DNA of 32,625 nt, from the NCBI GenBank assembly GCA_026416125.1, contig JAOAFT010000024.1, positions 1-32,625 on the forward strand. The letters are read 5' to 3'. Positions 22,889 to 32,372 of this stretch are shown one piece after another. Under the pieces are notes generated by a model. The model saw only the letters and a program-made list of their open reading frames with translations. It did no database searches and had not been told where the DNA came from. Each line of letters begins with the position of its first letter. The first letter of the stretch is position 1. Position numbers and translations under genes: made by a program. Source of the DNA: Bacteroidota bacterium (lineage in GTDB: Bacteria > Bacteroidota > Ignavibacteria > UBA10030).

Positions 22889-24538
22889 ATGGTAATGGTG
22901 AGTAAGGAATCGACGCTCTATAAACTTATACACCAAGTACCACCTATTAGTCCGGATGTTCTTGGTGAAGAGCTGATGAAGTATTTCGAGCGATACAAAA
23001 CACAGTCGCTTGTTGTTGTTGAAAATGATAAACCAATAGGATTTCTTTCATACAAAAAAACAGCGGATGCACTTTCCAGTCAATTCGGATTTGCGTTGTA
23101 CCAAAAACGACCAGTTACAGAACTAATGCTTCGTGAGTTTCTCATTGTCAAGAGTGATAGTTCATTCCACGATGTCGTGCAGTGGGCTCTTGCACGAAAG
23201 CAAGATTCGATCTATGAGGATATAGTTGTTGTAGAAAATGAAAAATATGTAGGCCTCATTTCAATTGACCGGGTACTTATGGAACAACGTGTACGACTCC
23301 TGAAACATGCAGAAGAACTAGAAATAAGTAGGAATAAACTTGCTGCTGTCAATGCACAGCTTCAGCAGGCACTAAAGGAATTAAAAACGCGTGAGGATCA
23401 ATTGCTGCAAACAGAAAAAATGGCAAGCATTGGAACATTGACTTCAGGAATTGCTCACGATTTCAACAATATGCTGAGTGTTATCCTTTCTGGAGTTCAC
23501 CTCCTACGTAAGAATTTGAACAGTGATTCGCCATTGAATCAGTACTGCGATATTATAGAAAATGCCGGGAAACGATCTGCTAATTTAGTACGGCAATTGC
23601 TGGATTTTTCACAAAAAAACATCCTTAACAAGAAGATTGTTTGTTTAAATGATGTAATTTTGGAAACTACACACATCCTTGAGCGATCGCTTGCAAAAGA
23701 GATCCATGTTGAAATGGGGCTCGATGCATTCTTAGAAGATGTTGAAGCCGATGAGACACAGTTACAACAAGTAATCATGAATCTTGCCCTGAATGCTCGC
23801 GATGCCATGCCAACTGGTGGTACAATTCGGATTACAACATCAATGACTCATCTCGATCACACTACTAAGAAAGTACCGCCATCCTTAAAACCAGGCAAGT
23901 ACGTTGTTATGAAAATCGAAGATACAGGAACTGGTATTCCGCCAGAGATTCTCCCAAAAATATTTGAACCTTTTTTCACCACAAAACCAGTTGGAAAAGG
24001 TACTGGTTTAGGGTTAGCCGTTGTCTATGGTATTGTTACACGCCATAAAGGACACATCGAGGTAATGAGTACAGTTGGTAAAGGAACAACTTTTACAATT
24101 TACCTCCCAGCGTACGAACGGAAAGGAGAACGAAATACAGTACAAACAAAGAAAGCAGAGATTAACAAGGGTACTGGAACCATTCTTCTGGTTGACGATG
24201 AAGATATGGTACTGCAAGTGACACGTGATTTGCTCCAATCACAGGGTTACACTGTCCTTAGTGCGCGGAATGGTACCGAAGCAATTGAGTTATACAGACA
24301 ACATGCTTCAACGATAGATTTAGTTATTCTTGATATGGTAATGCCTGGGAAAAATGGAAAAGATACATTCTACGATTTACGGAATATAAATCGCACAGTA
24401 AAAGTACTGATTGTAACAGGGTATGTAAATGAAGATGCAACGCAAAGTGTACTTCGTGATGGAGCTCTAGCAATTGTACAGAAACCTATTGACTACGCAG
24501 AATTCTCACATATTGTACGTGAAAGTATTGCTGCGTAG
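22889..24538 (+). CDS. Hybrid histidine kinase with N-terminal CBS domain pair
   Basis: 549 residues. Two CBS domains occupy about 10-135 (with LVVVENDKPIGFLS and IVVVENEKYVGLIS as the repeated cores), then a coiled coil (about 135-178), a HisKA domain with phospho-acceptor H190 (GIAHDFNN), an HATPase domain with N-box NLALNARDAM, G1 DTGTGIP and G2 GKGTGLGLA, and a C-terminal receiver with D482 (LDMVMPG) and K in QKPID. There is no membrane segment, so it senses a cytoplasmic signal; CBS pairs usually bind adenosine nucleotides. AAAGGAG at 22878-22884 is 4 bases from the ATG at 22889 and 10 from the ATG at 22895, so either may start it. It has no linked DNA-binding partner and converges with the K+ channel gene, 4 bases away. 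Confidence 0.93.
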   Translation: MVMVSKESTLYKLIHQVPPISPDVLGEELMKYFERYKTQSLVVVENDKPIGFLSYKKTADALSSQFGFALYQKRPVTELMLREFLIVKSDSSFHDVVQWALARKQDSIYEDIVVVENEKYVGLISIDRVLMEQRVRLLKHAEELEISRNKLAAVNAQLQQALKELKTREDQLLQTEKMASIGTLTSGIAHDFNNMLSVILSGVHLLRKNLNSDSPLNQYCDIIENAGKRSANLVRQLLDFSQKNILNKKIVCLNDVILETTHILERSLAKEIHVEMGLDAFLEDVEADETQLQQVIMNLALNARDAMPTGGTIRITTSMTHLDHTTKKVPPSLKPGKYVVMKIEDTGTGIPPEILPKIFEPFFTTKPVGKGTGLGLAVVYGIVTRHKGHIEVMSTVGKGTTFTIYLPAYERKGERNTVQTKKAEINKGTGTILLVDDEDMVLQVTRDLLQSQGYTVLSARNGTEAIELYRQHASTIDLVILDMVMPGKNGKDTFYDLRNINRTVKVLIVTGYVNEDATQSVLRDGALAIVQKPIDYAEFSHIVRESIAA

Positions 24539-24542
24539 TAAG

Positions 24543-25520
24543 TTACGATGACAGTTCTCGTTGCAATCGTTCTCGCTGCTCAGCCGTGCCGATCACAATG
24601 AGTATATCGTGAGATTGAAGAAGAGTTGTTTGTGGTGGGTTAAAAATAACCGATGAATCATTTATACGCTGTAACCCTACAAGGAGCACTCCTGTTTCAT
24701 GGAAATGTTGTACATCGTAGAGCTTTTTACCAACATACTTCGATTGTGGGCAAAGTGTAATTTGGTCAACGCGAAGATTTGAACTATTGCGAAGCATTGC
24801 ATCGAGGAAATTTGTTGTTTCAGGTCGAATACACTCTGAAGCCATTCGTAACCCACCAATGTAGGTTGCTGAGACTGCTGCATCGGTGCCACTCCAAAGG
24901 AATTTTTCTCGTACACTTACATCGTTGACGTTTGCCACGGTGCGAAGGGAAGGATTTAGCCCTCGGACTGTAATGACGATGAAGAGATTTTCTTTGTCAT
25001 CGGGAAGCGTTGCAATGAGTCCACGAGCACGGTCAATACCTGCAGTACGAAGAATATCATCGTGTGAAGCATCGCCTTCAACTGTTACTATATTCTGTTG
25101 GAGGAGTTCAGAAACTCGTACATGATCCTTATCAATAACAACAACCTGACGTCGTGTTCGTTGGAGTTCTTCAAGAACATATTTTCCGTACTTCCCAGCG
25201 CCACACACAATGTAGTGTTGAGATATTTTTTTAGCCTGTGTTCCATATGTCGTCTCCTTACGATGCCGAGAATACCACCTTCGATGATGAACTGCGTAAG
25301 CTCGGATACAATGTAGAGTATAAGACCCATTCCACCAAGAATGAGAAAGACAGTAAAAACTCGACCTGCAGGCGATAAGGGATGTGTTTCGCCGTATCCA
25401 ACAGTTGCAAGTGTAATGATGGTCATATAGAGTGCATCAAACCAATGCCATGGTCCCTACTATAAGAGTTGCAAAAAGACCCCAGAAAAGGCTAAGGATG
25501 TTTTTGGGTAGTACTGTCAT
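24543..25520 (-). pseudogene. Disrupted two-helix K+ channel with RCK (TrkA-N/TrkA-C) domains, MthK type
   Basis: The three parts of one protein lie in different frames. ATG at 25520 overlaps the corC stop (TAATG) and opens MTVLPKN plus a hydrophobic helix ending LIVGT, but hits TGA at 25437-25439. The next frame supplies WHWFDALYM and the filter TVGYGE with the second helix, down to HRLKK at 25226-25232. The last frame then gives ISQHYIVCGAGKYGKYV and the rest of the RCK domain (Rossmann, with TrkA_C) to 24543. The first break lies near 25452 and also seems to lack several residues before the pore helix; the second is at an A7 run. The last part alone would start at GTG 25206-25208 and lose the first Rossmann strand. 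It is a pseudogene, a sequencing artefact, or in part frameshifted. Confidence 0.8.
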
Positions 25521-26824
25521 TACGATTCTGTAGGAAGTTTTTTTATACGTACTCGCTCAACAGTGTTTTCTCGTACTTCTTCAATGTGAAACTCTATACC
25601 TTGCGTCATAAATACTTCACCGACATTGGGAAAACGACCAAGCTGTTCTGTGAGATACCCATTGATCGAACGAATATCGTATGGTGAGAGCTCAACGTCG
25701 AGAAGTCGTTCAATATCGTTCGTTGTGCAAGAACCATGGATAAGGTACTCAGTGTCTGAAAGTTTCACAATTTCTGGCGCTTCTCGATCGTACTCATCTT
25801 GGATACTTCCAACGAGCTCTTCCAGGACGTTTTCAAGCGTTATTAATCCAGCTGTACCACCATACTCATCGACGAGAATAACCATGTGTATTTTCTTTTG
25901 AAGGATTGTAGTTAACACATGTTCAAGGGGAACAGTTTCAGGTAGAAAAATTGCATCACGTATAACCGCGTGGAGAGAGAAATCGGGATATTTGTACTTC
26001 TCACTTTTAAAAATGTCTTTTGTGTAAACAATTCCGACAATGTTATCAATCGTACCATCATATACTGGAATACGAGAATACTTTTGTTGGCGCATGAATG
26101 CAATAGCTTGGTCAGTACTCAGTGATAGTGGCATTGCAACTATATTCTTTCGTGGTACCATTGCATGACGAGCTTGTTTTTGGTGGAAGTCCATTGCATT
26201 CAGAAGGATAGTCCTAGAGGTAGGTGAGCTTTTGTGTCCCTGTGCGAGAATGATGCGTAATTCTTCTTCAGAGTGTTCAAGTGCGTTCACTTCAACAGTA
26301 CGGAATCCCATGAGTCGGAGGATAAGGTTTGCAAATTCATTCAGCGACCAAATGAGTGGTTTGAAGATGAAATAGAATACTTGTAGTGGATAGGCAACGA
26401 CGAGTGTTGTTTGTTGTGGCTTGAGGATTGCAAGTGACTTTGGTGCCAGTTCACCGAGGATGATGTGGAGAAACGTGATGATGGAAAAGGCTACAGCAAA
26501 TGAGAATGCATGAACGGTCCCAGGAGAATGGATTCCAATGGATAGGAAAAGTGGTTTCAGGTGTTCAGCAACAAGTGGTTCTCCGATCCATCCGAGGGCA
26601 AGGCTCGCCATGGTAATGCCAAGCTGTGTGGCAGAGAGATAAGCGTTCAGATGTGTTACGAGATTGTATGCGACCTTTGCTCGCCAATTTCCTCGATGGA
26701 CAAGGGGTTTCAATTGCGTAAGTCGTACTTTCACTATGGCAAATTCTGCTGCGACAAAGAACCCATTGAGGAAGACGAAGAAAAGTACGATGAGGGTATC
26801 AAGAATATAGTTCCACATCTCCAC
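25520..26824 (-). CDS. CorC/HlyC-type membrane protein with CNNM (DUF21) and CBS domains
   Basis: 434 residues. A CNNM/DUF21 membrane domain (about 1-190) with four hydrophobic helices starts FVFLNGFFVAAEFAIVKV and contains the typical ELAPKSLA. It is followed by two CBS domains (about 205-335) and a C-terminal CorC_HlyC transporter-associated domain (about 350-430). The family is linked to Mg2+/Co2+ efflux or divalent-cation homeostasis; some members were called haemolysins. The frame starts at GTG 26822-26824 or ATG 26816-26818, neither with a good ribosome binding site. Its TAA overlaps the ATG of the disrupted K+ channel gene by one base, so the two formed an ion-handling operon. It diverges from uvrA. 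Confidence 0.93.
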   Translation of the reverse strand: MEMWNYILDTLIVLFFVFLNGFFVAAEFAIVKVRLTQLKPLVHRGNWRAKVAYNLVTHLNAYLSATQLGITMASLALGWIGEPLVAEHLKPLFLSIGIHSPGTVHAFSFAVAFSIITFLHIILGELAPKSLAILKPQQTTLVVAYPLQVFYFIFKPLIWSLNEFANLILRLMGFRTVEVNALEHSEEELRIILAQGHKSSPTSRTILLNAMDFHQKQARHAMVPRKNIVAMPLSLSTDQAIAFMRQQKYSRIPVYDGTIDNIVGIVYTKDIFKSEKYKYPDFSLHAVIRDAIFLPETVPLEHVLTTILQKKIHMVILVDEYGGTAGLITLENVLEELVGSIQDEYDREAPEIVKLSDTEYLIHGSCTTNDIERLLDVELSPYDIRSINGYLTEQLGRFPNVGEVFMTQGIEFHIEEVRENTVERVRIKKLPTES

Positions 26825-27013
26825 TTTTATAAATCCAAGAATTAGTGAATCATTGGTACAATTTAAGTGTGAATAAAGTACGAAATTGTTCTGATACAGG
26901 AAACTTGAAAAAAAGCATACTGTTTATAATTTTTCTGCAATTTATTGTATGCAACGTCGTTGAATTAACGTTTGTCATACTTTGATGGTGTGATAACCTG
27001 GTAAACTCAACCA
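26825..27013. other. Intergenic region between corC-like gene and the uvrA promoter
   Basis: A/T-rich divergent region. A TTGAAA and TATAAT pair on the plus strand near 26910-26930 is only 14 bases apart, too short for a standard promoter. No convincing minus-strand promoter for the corC-like gene and no RNA gene were found. Confidence 0.3.
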
Positions 27014-27042
27014 TTGGGTATCAATTTTTCTACATTTAGAAT
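27014..27042 (+). promoter_or_regulatory. Possible sigma-70-like promoter of uvrA
   Basis: TTGGGT (27014-27019) and TAGAAT (27037-27042) are spaced by exactly 17 bases. It would give a leader of about 90 bases before the ATG at 27139. No SOS box of known consensus is apparent around it. Confidence 0.4.
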
Positions 27043-27138
27043 TTTTGCGGATACCTTTACAGTAGTTTTTTTTGTATTACTTTTTTATTGTTTGGCATCA
27101 ATTGTTTTTCACTCAAACACCTTTTACATTACTATTCT

Positions 27139-29991
27139 ATGGATGATCGAACCATCATCGTACGTGGTGCGCGGGTACACAACCTGAAGAATATTGACGT
27201 TGATATTCCACGAGGAACACTTACAGTTTTAACTGGCCTCTCTGGCTCAGGGAAATCGAGTCTTGCCTTTGATACAATTTACGCAGAGGGCCAGCGCCGG
27301 TACGTTGAGAGTCTTTCCGCGTACGCACGTCAATTCCTTGACATGATGGAACGCCCAGACTGTGATCGTATCGATGGTTTAAGTCCTGCAATTTCCATCG
27401 AGCAAAAAACAGTGACTGCCAACCCTCGTTCAACGGTTGGAACAGTGACGGAAATTTATGATTTCCTCAGACTACTCTTCGCTCGTGTTGGTACCCAGTA
27501 CTGTATTCAATGTGGAATAAAAGTACACCGCCAATCGGTCGATCAAATCATTGATGCTATCCTTACTTATCCTAAAGGTAGCAGACTACACATTCTAGCT
27601 CCGGTTGTTCGTTCACGAAAAGGGCATTATAAGGAACTCTTTGAGAAGATTCTAAACGACGGGTTCCTCCGTGTACGCATCGACGGTGTGTTTCGAGAGA
27701 TAGAGAAAGGGATGAAACTCGATCGGTACAAACTCCATACTATTGAGATTGTTATCGATCGAATTGTTATGAAGTCCGAACAACGAAGTCGTATTGCAGG
27801 ATCAGTTGAGACTGCTCTTCAGTACGGTGATGGTGTTCTTATTGTACACGACGGGAAATCTGATCAACTTTTCAGTCAACACTATGCATGCCATGAGTGT
27901 GGTACCAGTTACGAAGAGCTCACTCCCTTGTCATTTTCGTTCAACACACCTGTTGGGTACTGTCCTGAGTGTGAAGGCCTTGGTGAGCAGAAACAATTCG
28001 ACCTCGATCGCATTATTCCAGATTGGACGCTCTCCATACGGGATGGTGCAATCGCACCATTTGGGAAACCTCGGGATATATGGATTTTCAGACAATTAGA
28101 AGGACTAGCAAAAGAGTATTCGTTTACGTTTGACACTCCACTCAGGGAGCTCACAGAAAATGCTCGCAAGACACTTCTGTACGGTACGGGGGAGAAAACC
28201 ATTCCAATCCCGTACAACTCGTCCCATGGAGAGCAGTATTACTACCATCGGTTTAATGGTGTTTTCGGTATCCTTGAAACAATGTATCAGAATACAACAT
28301 CGTCGGATGTACGGCAACATATTGAAGCATTTATGGTTGCAAAACCGTGCTCAGTGTGCAATGGTAGTCGTTTAAAGCCATCCAGCTTGGCAGTCAAACT
28401 AGAAGACGAGGCTACGAATGCAATGTATTCAATTACTGACATTGTGCACCGTCCCCTCAACGAAGCACTAGTACTGTTCAAAACGCTTACTTTGAGTGAA
28501 CGGAAAGCAACGATTGCTCATCCAATTCTCAAAGAAATTACGAGCCGTCTTGAGTTTCTCCTCAATGTAGGATTGTATTACCTTACATTGAACCGTCCTG
28601 CATATACACTTTCCGGTGGCGAAAGTCAACGTATTCGACTTGCAACACAAATCGGAAGTCAATTAGTAGGTGTTCTCTACATACTTGATGAACCAAGCAT
28701 CGGCCTCCACCAGCGTGACAATATTAAACTCATCCAATCGTTAAAAGCTTTACGGGATTTAGGGAATACCGTCATTGTTGTAGAACATGATCGAGAAATG
28801 ATGATGGAAGCAGATTATCTCATTGATCTTGGTCCTGGAGCTGGTGAGCATGGTGGATCTGTTGTTGTAGAAGGAAACCCAAAAGTATTACTTTCAAATC
28901 GTAGAAAGAATGGACAAACGACATCCTTAACACTACAGTATCTCCGTGGTGAACGGGTAATTCCTGTACCTCCTCGACGTCGCAGGGGGAATGGGAAAAA
29001 ACTTACACTTCATGGTGCAACTGGGAACAACTTGAAGAATATTACAGTGGATTTCCCACTTGGTGTCTTTATCTGTGTTACAGGTGTCAGCGGCTCGGGT
29101 AAATCAACACTCATCAATGAAACGCTCTATCCTATACTTGCCCATCATTGCTATAATTCACTGTTAGTACCATTGCCCTATCGTTCAATTGAAGGCTTAG
29201 AGTATGTCAAAAAAGTTGTTGATGTTGACCAAACACCAATTGGCCGAACACCTCGATCAAACCCTGCAACCTATACAGGGCTATTTACTGACATTCGAAC
29301 TCTCTTTGCTCAGTTACCAGAATCACAGTTGCGCGGGTACAAACAAGGTCGTTTCAGTTTCAATGTTCATGGTGGACGGTGCGAAGGATGTGAAGGAGCA
29401 GGCTTGAAACGAATTGAAATGAGTTTTCTCCCCGATGTGTACGTTCCATGCGATGTGTGTGGAGGAAAACGGTATAATCGAGAAACTCTCGAAGTACATT
29501 TCAAAGGAAAATCAATTGCCGACATCCTTGATATGACAGTGGAAGAAGCGCTCACACTGTTTTCAGATCATCCACGTATCAATCACTATCTCAAAACACT
29601 TTTTGATGTTGGGTTAGGCTACATTCGACTCGGTCAACAAGCAACAACTCTCTCAGGTGGTGAAGCACAACGAGTTAAACTTGCAACAGAACTCGTAAAA
29701 GGATCCGGAGGGAAAACAATTTACATTCTCGATGAACCAACCACAGGATTACACTTTGAAGATGTAAGAATGCTCTTAGATCTTCTCAACAAACTTGTTG
29801 AGAAGGGGAATACGGTCATTGTAATTGAACATAACCTTGATGTTATCAAATCAGCAGACTGGATTATTGATTTGGGGCCTGAAGGAGGAAATGACGGTGG
29901 ATATATCGTAGCAACAGGTACTCCTGAAATGGTTGCAGAAAATCCAGCGTCGTATACAGGTCATTTTTTAAAGCAGTACCTGTCACCCTAA
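27139..29991 (+). CDS. uvrA: Excinuclease ABC subunit A
   Basis: 950 residues from the ATG at 27139; an upstream TTG in frame (27088) would add residues with no family resemblance. Two ABC ATPase halves are complete: Walker A GLSGSGKS (33-40) and GVSGSGKS (649-656), ABC signatures LSGGESQ (491-497) and LSGGEAQ, and Walker B with [10 protein letters not shown] and [10 protein letters not shown]. Zinc ligands appear as C251/C254/C275/C278 and C748/C751/C771/C774, with an extra CIQC (122-125). UvrA detects bulky DNA damage as a dimer and loads UvrB. The coding region is longer than 940 residues, as usual. No ribosome binding site is seen before the start. It is a single-gene unit. Confidence 0.97.
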   Translation: MDDRTIIVRGARVHNLKNIDVDIPRGTLTVLTGLSGSGKSSLAFDTIYAEGQRRYVESLSAYARQFLDMMERPDCDRIDGLSPAISIEQKTVTANPRSTVGTVTEIYDFLRLLFARVGTQYCIQCGIKVHRQSVDQIIDAILTYPKGSRLHILAPVVRSRKGHYKELFEKILNDGFLRVRIDGVFREIEKGMKLDRYKLHTIEIVIDRIVMKSEQRSRIAGSVETALQYGDGVLIVHDGKSDQLFSQHYACHECGTSYEELTPLSFSFNTPVGYCPECEGLGEQKQFDLDRIIPDWTLSIRDGAIAPFGKPRDIWIFRQLEGLAKEYSFTFDTPLRELTENARKTLLYGTGEKTIPIPYNSSHGEQYYYHRFNGVFGILETMYQNTTSSDVRQHIEAFMVAKPCSVCNGSRLKPSSLAVKLEDEATNAMYSITDIVHRPLNEALVLFKTLTLSERKATIAHPILKEITSRLEFLLNVGLYYLTLNRPAYTLSGGESQRIRLATQIGSQLVGVLYILDEPSIGLHQRDNIKLIQSLKALRDLGNTVIVVEHDREMMMEADYLIDLGPGAGEHGGSVVVEGNPKVLLSNRRKNGQTTSLTLQYLRGERVIPVPPRRRRGNGKKLTLHGATGNNLKNITVDFPLGVFICVTGVSGSGKSTLINETLYPILAHHCYNSLLVPLPYRSIEGLEYVKKVVDVDQTPIGRTPRSNPATYTGLFTDIRTLFAQLPESQLRGYKQGRFSFNVHGGRCEGCEGAGLKRIEMSFLPDVYVPCDVCGGKRYNRETLEVHFKGKSIADILDMTVEEALTLFSDHPRINHYLKTLFDVGLGYIRLGQQATTLSGGEAQRVKLATELVKGSGGKTIYILDEPTTGLHFEDVRMLLDLLNKLVEKGNTVIVIEHNLDVIKSADWIIDLGPEGGNDGGYIVATGTPEMVAENPASYTGHFLKQYLSP

Positions 29992-30025
29992 CTTTCTCAG
30001 CCTCGATAACCTCCAGATGAATAAC

Positions 30026-30053
30026 GCGCCCCACTAGGTAAGCAGTGAGGCGC
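30026..30053. other. Hairpin between the convergent uvrA and btuB-like genes
   Basis: GCGCCCCACT (30026-30035) and AGTGAGGCGC (30044-30053) form a 10-bp stem with one mismatch and an 8-base loop in the 69 bases between the two stop codons. There is no long U-run on either strand, so it could slow polymerase from both sides, but efficiency is uncertain. Confidence 0.5.
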
Positions 30054-30060
30054 AGTCATT

Positions 30061-31986
30061 CTAGTATTCAAAAGTAAATAGTGACTTAAATGTTCTTCCT
30101 GGCATAGGATAGTCGTTGACGATACTGTACTGAACATCGAAGACATTACTCAATGTAAATGTAAACGTTGCTTTTATAAATCCCACAGTGAATGTGGTTG
30201 AGTACGAAGCATCTGTAATAGCATGAGCGGGGAGCACAGCGGTATTGAGTTCGTCTGTGTAACGTTTTCCTGTAAATACTGTATTCATAGCTATTGTACC
30301 AAGAATAGTCGAAGTGGTAAACCCAATAACTCCAGTCGATAGCGGTACATTGGGAAGCTTTTTCCCATACGATGGATCTGGATTACCGACCATGTACGTT
30401 TTCCGTGCATCTACAAACGATGCTCCGGCGTATGCATCGAAAGTATTTGAGGGTGCGTGGTACTCGTACCGTAGTTCAAGTCCTGTGTGTTCTGCTTTAC
30501 CAATATTGTACGGAATCCACTGTGGGTTGAGTACGATTTTATTTTGCACAATACTGTTGAAATAATTTGCCCGTACAGTGTGGATTCCGCTTCCGTCGAG
30601 GGTACTTCGCACACCGACTTCGTACGACGTTGAGCGCTCAGGGTTGAGTGACGGATTACTATAGTTGGGGTAGTAGAGGTCATTGAACGTTGGTGCGCGG
30701 AAATTCTTCCCAACGCTTGCCCACACCCGGAAATCGTATACCCGTAGTATACGAACAGTAATACCTATCTTCGGTGATAACGCGCTCTCGTTAATATCTG
30801 AGTAGGAATCATAACGGCTACTTAGAGTAAAAATTGTACGATCGAATACTTGCGAACTTGTTTGGTGCACATAGTCAGTAACAATCCAAAACGATGTTCC
30901 TGTACGAGTTGGCTTCAGTGTAAGAGGCACCCCCCATGAAAGACCACTTGAGGAAAGCTTACAACCGTTGATACTTGCACCACCAAGGAGTCGAACATTA
31001 TCACGAATGGAAAATTCGCCGAGGATAGATGCACCGCTCTGCTTTGTTTCGTATGTAAGATCAGTGGGAGTCCATACAGATGGTTCTCTGTAGTTCTGTG
31101 TCTGAGTAATTGAATAGGCATCTGCACGGAGAGTCATCTCGTCGGTGATTGTCATTCGTGTATTGAGTATTGCTCTAAAAATTTTATCGTGTTGGCGTGC
31201 TTTCGGTGTAAGCCAAGAGAGAGAGCCAGGCACGCCTTGTTCAATATTGACAAACTCTGCTGTAGTACGAATGTCAACTTTCTCAATACCATTGAACGTT
31301 GCTGTTGTAAAGAAATGTCTTCGTTGGTAATCGGCATTCGATCGTCGTAATTCTGTTGTACCGATGAAGTATGGATAGTTGTCCTTTCCACTCTCATAGG
31401 ATACTCCGCCAAGGAGACCGAATGAGGCAATTGACCCTTCAGCTTGTACGCCGTATGAACGTCCTAAAAAGGAGCTGCCACCTATAAATGCTTTCGAGTG
31501 AAATTCTTTTCTTGGATTCCGTGTAACCATGTGAATAACACCACCTGTGGCATGTTCTCCGTAGAGTGACGATGTCCCGCCATGGACAATTTCTACTCGA
31601 TCGAGTGCTTGAAGTGGAAGCGTTGCAAGATCAATACCACCATACTGTGGATTGTTCAATGGTATACCATTATAGAGAATGAGCGAGTTTGTTGGAGAAA
31701 AGCCACGGAACGAAATACTCTTACTTCCACTTGTTAGGCCATAGTTTTGGACGTATACACCTTCAACCGTACACAAAATGTCTGCAAGAGTCGGTAGAGG
31801 TGTCCGAGTAAGTATGTTACCTGAAAGAATATGCACAGATGCTGCAACGTCTGCAGAACTTGATGCAAGTCGAGTTGCGGTTACGACAACATCGTGTGCA
31901 AGGTAGGTACGATTCGTGTCAATATCATTCGATAGAACAAACATTGAAAATGTGTGCACGGAAATGAGAACCAGTATAAAGCGCAT
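30061..31986 (-). CDS. btuB: TonB-dependent cobalamin receptor, BtuB-like
   Basis: 641 residues. A signal peptide (about 1-19) is followed by a TonB-box-like HDVVVTATR (about 31-39), a plug (about 45-160: SISFRGFSPTNSLILYNGIPLN, then VEIVHGGTSSLYGEHATGGVI) and a 22-strand-type barrel ending in FKSLFTFEY. Barrel hallmarks such as GKNFRAPTFNDLYYPNY and NPSLNPERSTSYEVG are typical of BtuB and related receptors. Assignment to vitamin B12 rests mainly on the cobalamin riboswitch directly upstream. The ATG has AAGGAGG about 10 bases upstream. No btuF/btuC/btuD permease is in the window. It converges with uvrA. Confidence 0.9.
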   Translation of the reverse strand: MRFILVLISVHTFSMFVLSNDIDTNRTYLAHDVVVTATRLASSSADVAASVHILSGNILTRTPLPTLADILCTVEGVYVQNYGLTSGSKSISFRGFSPTNSLILYNGIPLNNPQYGGIDLATLPLQALDRVEIVHGGTSSLYGEHATGGVIHMVTRNPRKEFHSKAFIGGSSFLGRSYGVQAEGSIASFGLLGGVSYESGKDNYPYFIGTTELRRSNADYQRRHFFTTATFNGIEKVDIRTTAEFVNIEQGVPGSLSWLTPKARQHDKIFRAILNTRMTITDEMTLRADAYSITQTQNYREPSVWTPTDLTYETKQSGASILGEFSIRDNVRLLGGASINGCKLSSSGLSWGVPLTLKPTRTGTSFWIVTDYVHQTSSQVFDRTIFTLSSRYDSYSDINESALSPKIGITVRILRVYDFRVWASVGKNFRAPTFNDLYYPNYSNPSLNPERSTSYEVGVRSTLDGSGIHTVRANYFNSIVQNKIVLNPQWIPYNIGKAEHTGLELRYEYHAPSNTFDAYAGASFVDARKTYMVGNPDPSYGKKLPNVPLSTGVIGFTTSTILGTIAMNTVFTGKRYTDELNTAVLPAHAITDASYSTTFTVGFIKATFTFTLSNVFDVQYSIVNDYPMPGRTFKSLFTFEY

Positions 31987-32028
31987 AGCTGTATTGCCTC
32001 CTTATATTATATTTGTGGTTTATTAAGT

Positions 32029-32063
32029 AAAGAAAAAGCCCCAACCTCGGGAGAGATTGGGGC
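32029..32063 (-). terminator. Riboswitch expression-platform terminator
   Basis: On the minus strand GCCCCAATCTC pairs with GAGGTTGGGGC as an 11-bp stem (32053-32063 with 32038-32048, one G-U pair) with loop TCCC, followed by TTTTTCTTT (32029-32037). It lies between the cobalamin aptamer and the btuB start, so ligand binding can end transcription before the gene. Confidence 0.85.
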
Positions 32064-32144
32064 AGCACAACGTACACTTAATCCCTGCTCGCACCACCTT
32101 CCCGCGAAGGTTTCGAGACTATACGCTCAGCAAGAGCATTTGAA

Positions 32145-32342
32145 CGTTTCGGCAGGTCTCCTGGCTCTTCCCACGTTCAACGGTCTTCCCATCTCGATGG
32201 TGAGACAGTGACACACTTTGGTTGAACGGTGAATGCTACCGCATTCTGGGAACTACAGTTGCGGGGCAGCTTCCGCTTTGTCTATTGATGACGTACGGAA
32301 TTCCCTTTTCATCCCACTGTATACTCGTGGGACACCGAAACG
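32145..32342 (-). ncRNA. Cobalamin riboswitch aptamer
   Basis: Read on the minus strand, the element begins and ends with CGTTTCGG (32335-32342) and CCGAAACG (32145-32152), a perfect 8-bp outer stem. Inside are GATGAAAAGGGAA, the highly conserved GCTGCCCCGCAACTGTAG (around 32253-32270) and the B12 box AGCCAGGAGACCTGCC (32151-32166). A hairpin ACCTTC-GCGG-GAAGGT follows in the linker to the terminator. When cobalamin binds, the downstream terminator is expected to form and shut off the receptor. An antiterminator is not resolved by eye. Confidence 0.95.
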
Positions 32343-32372
32343 TATTTAGAAAAGAACAAAATACAACTTTTA

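Noticed and set aside
25088-25426. Two separate small genes for channel and RCK subunit
   Set aside because: The downstream frame would begin inside the first Rossmann strand and the upstream one would end in a meaningless tail; the two join exactly at the A7 run, so they are one gene.
27088-27138. Upstream TTG start of uvrA
   Set aside because: It adds 17 residues not seen in UvrA; the family start [18 protein letters not shown] fits the ATG at 27139.
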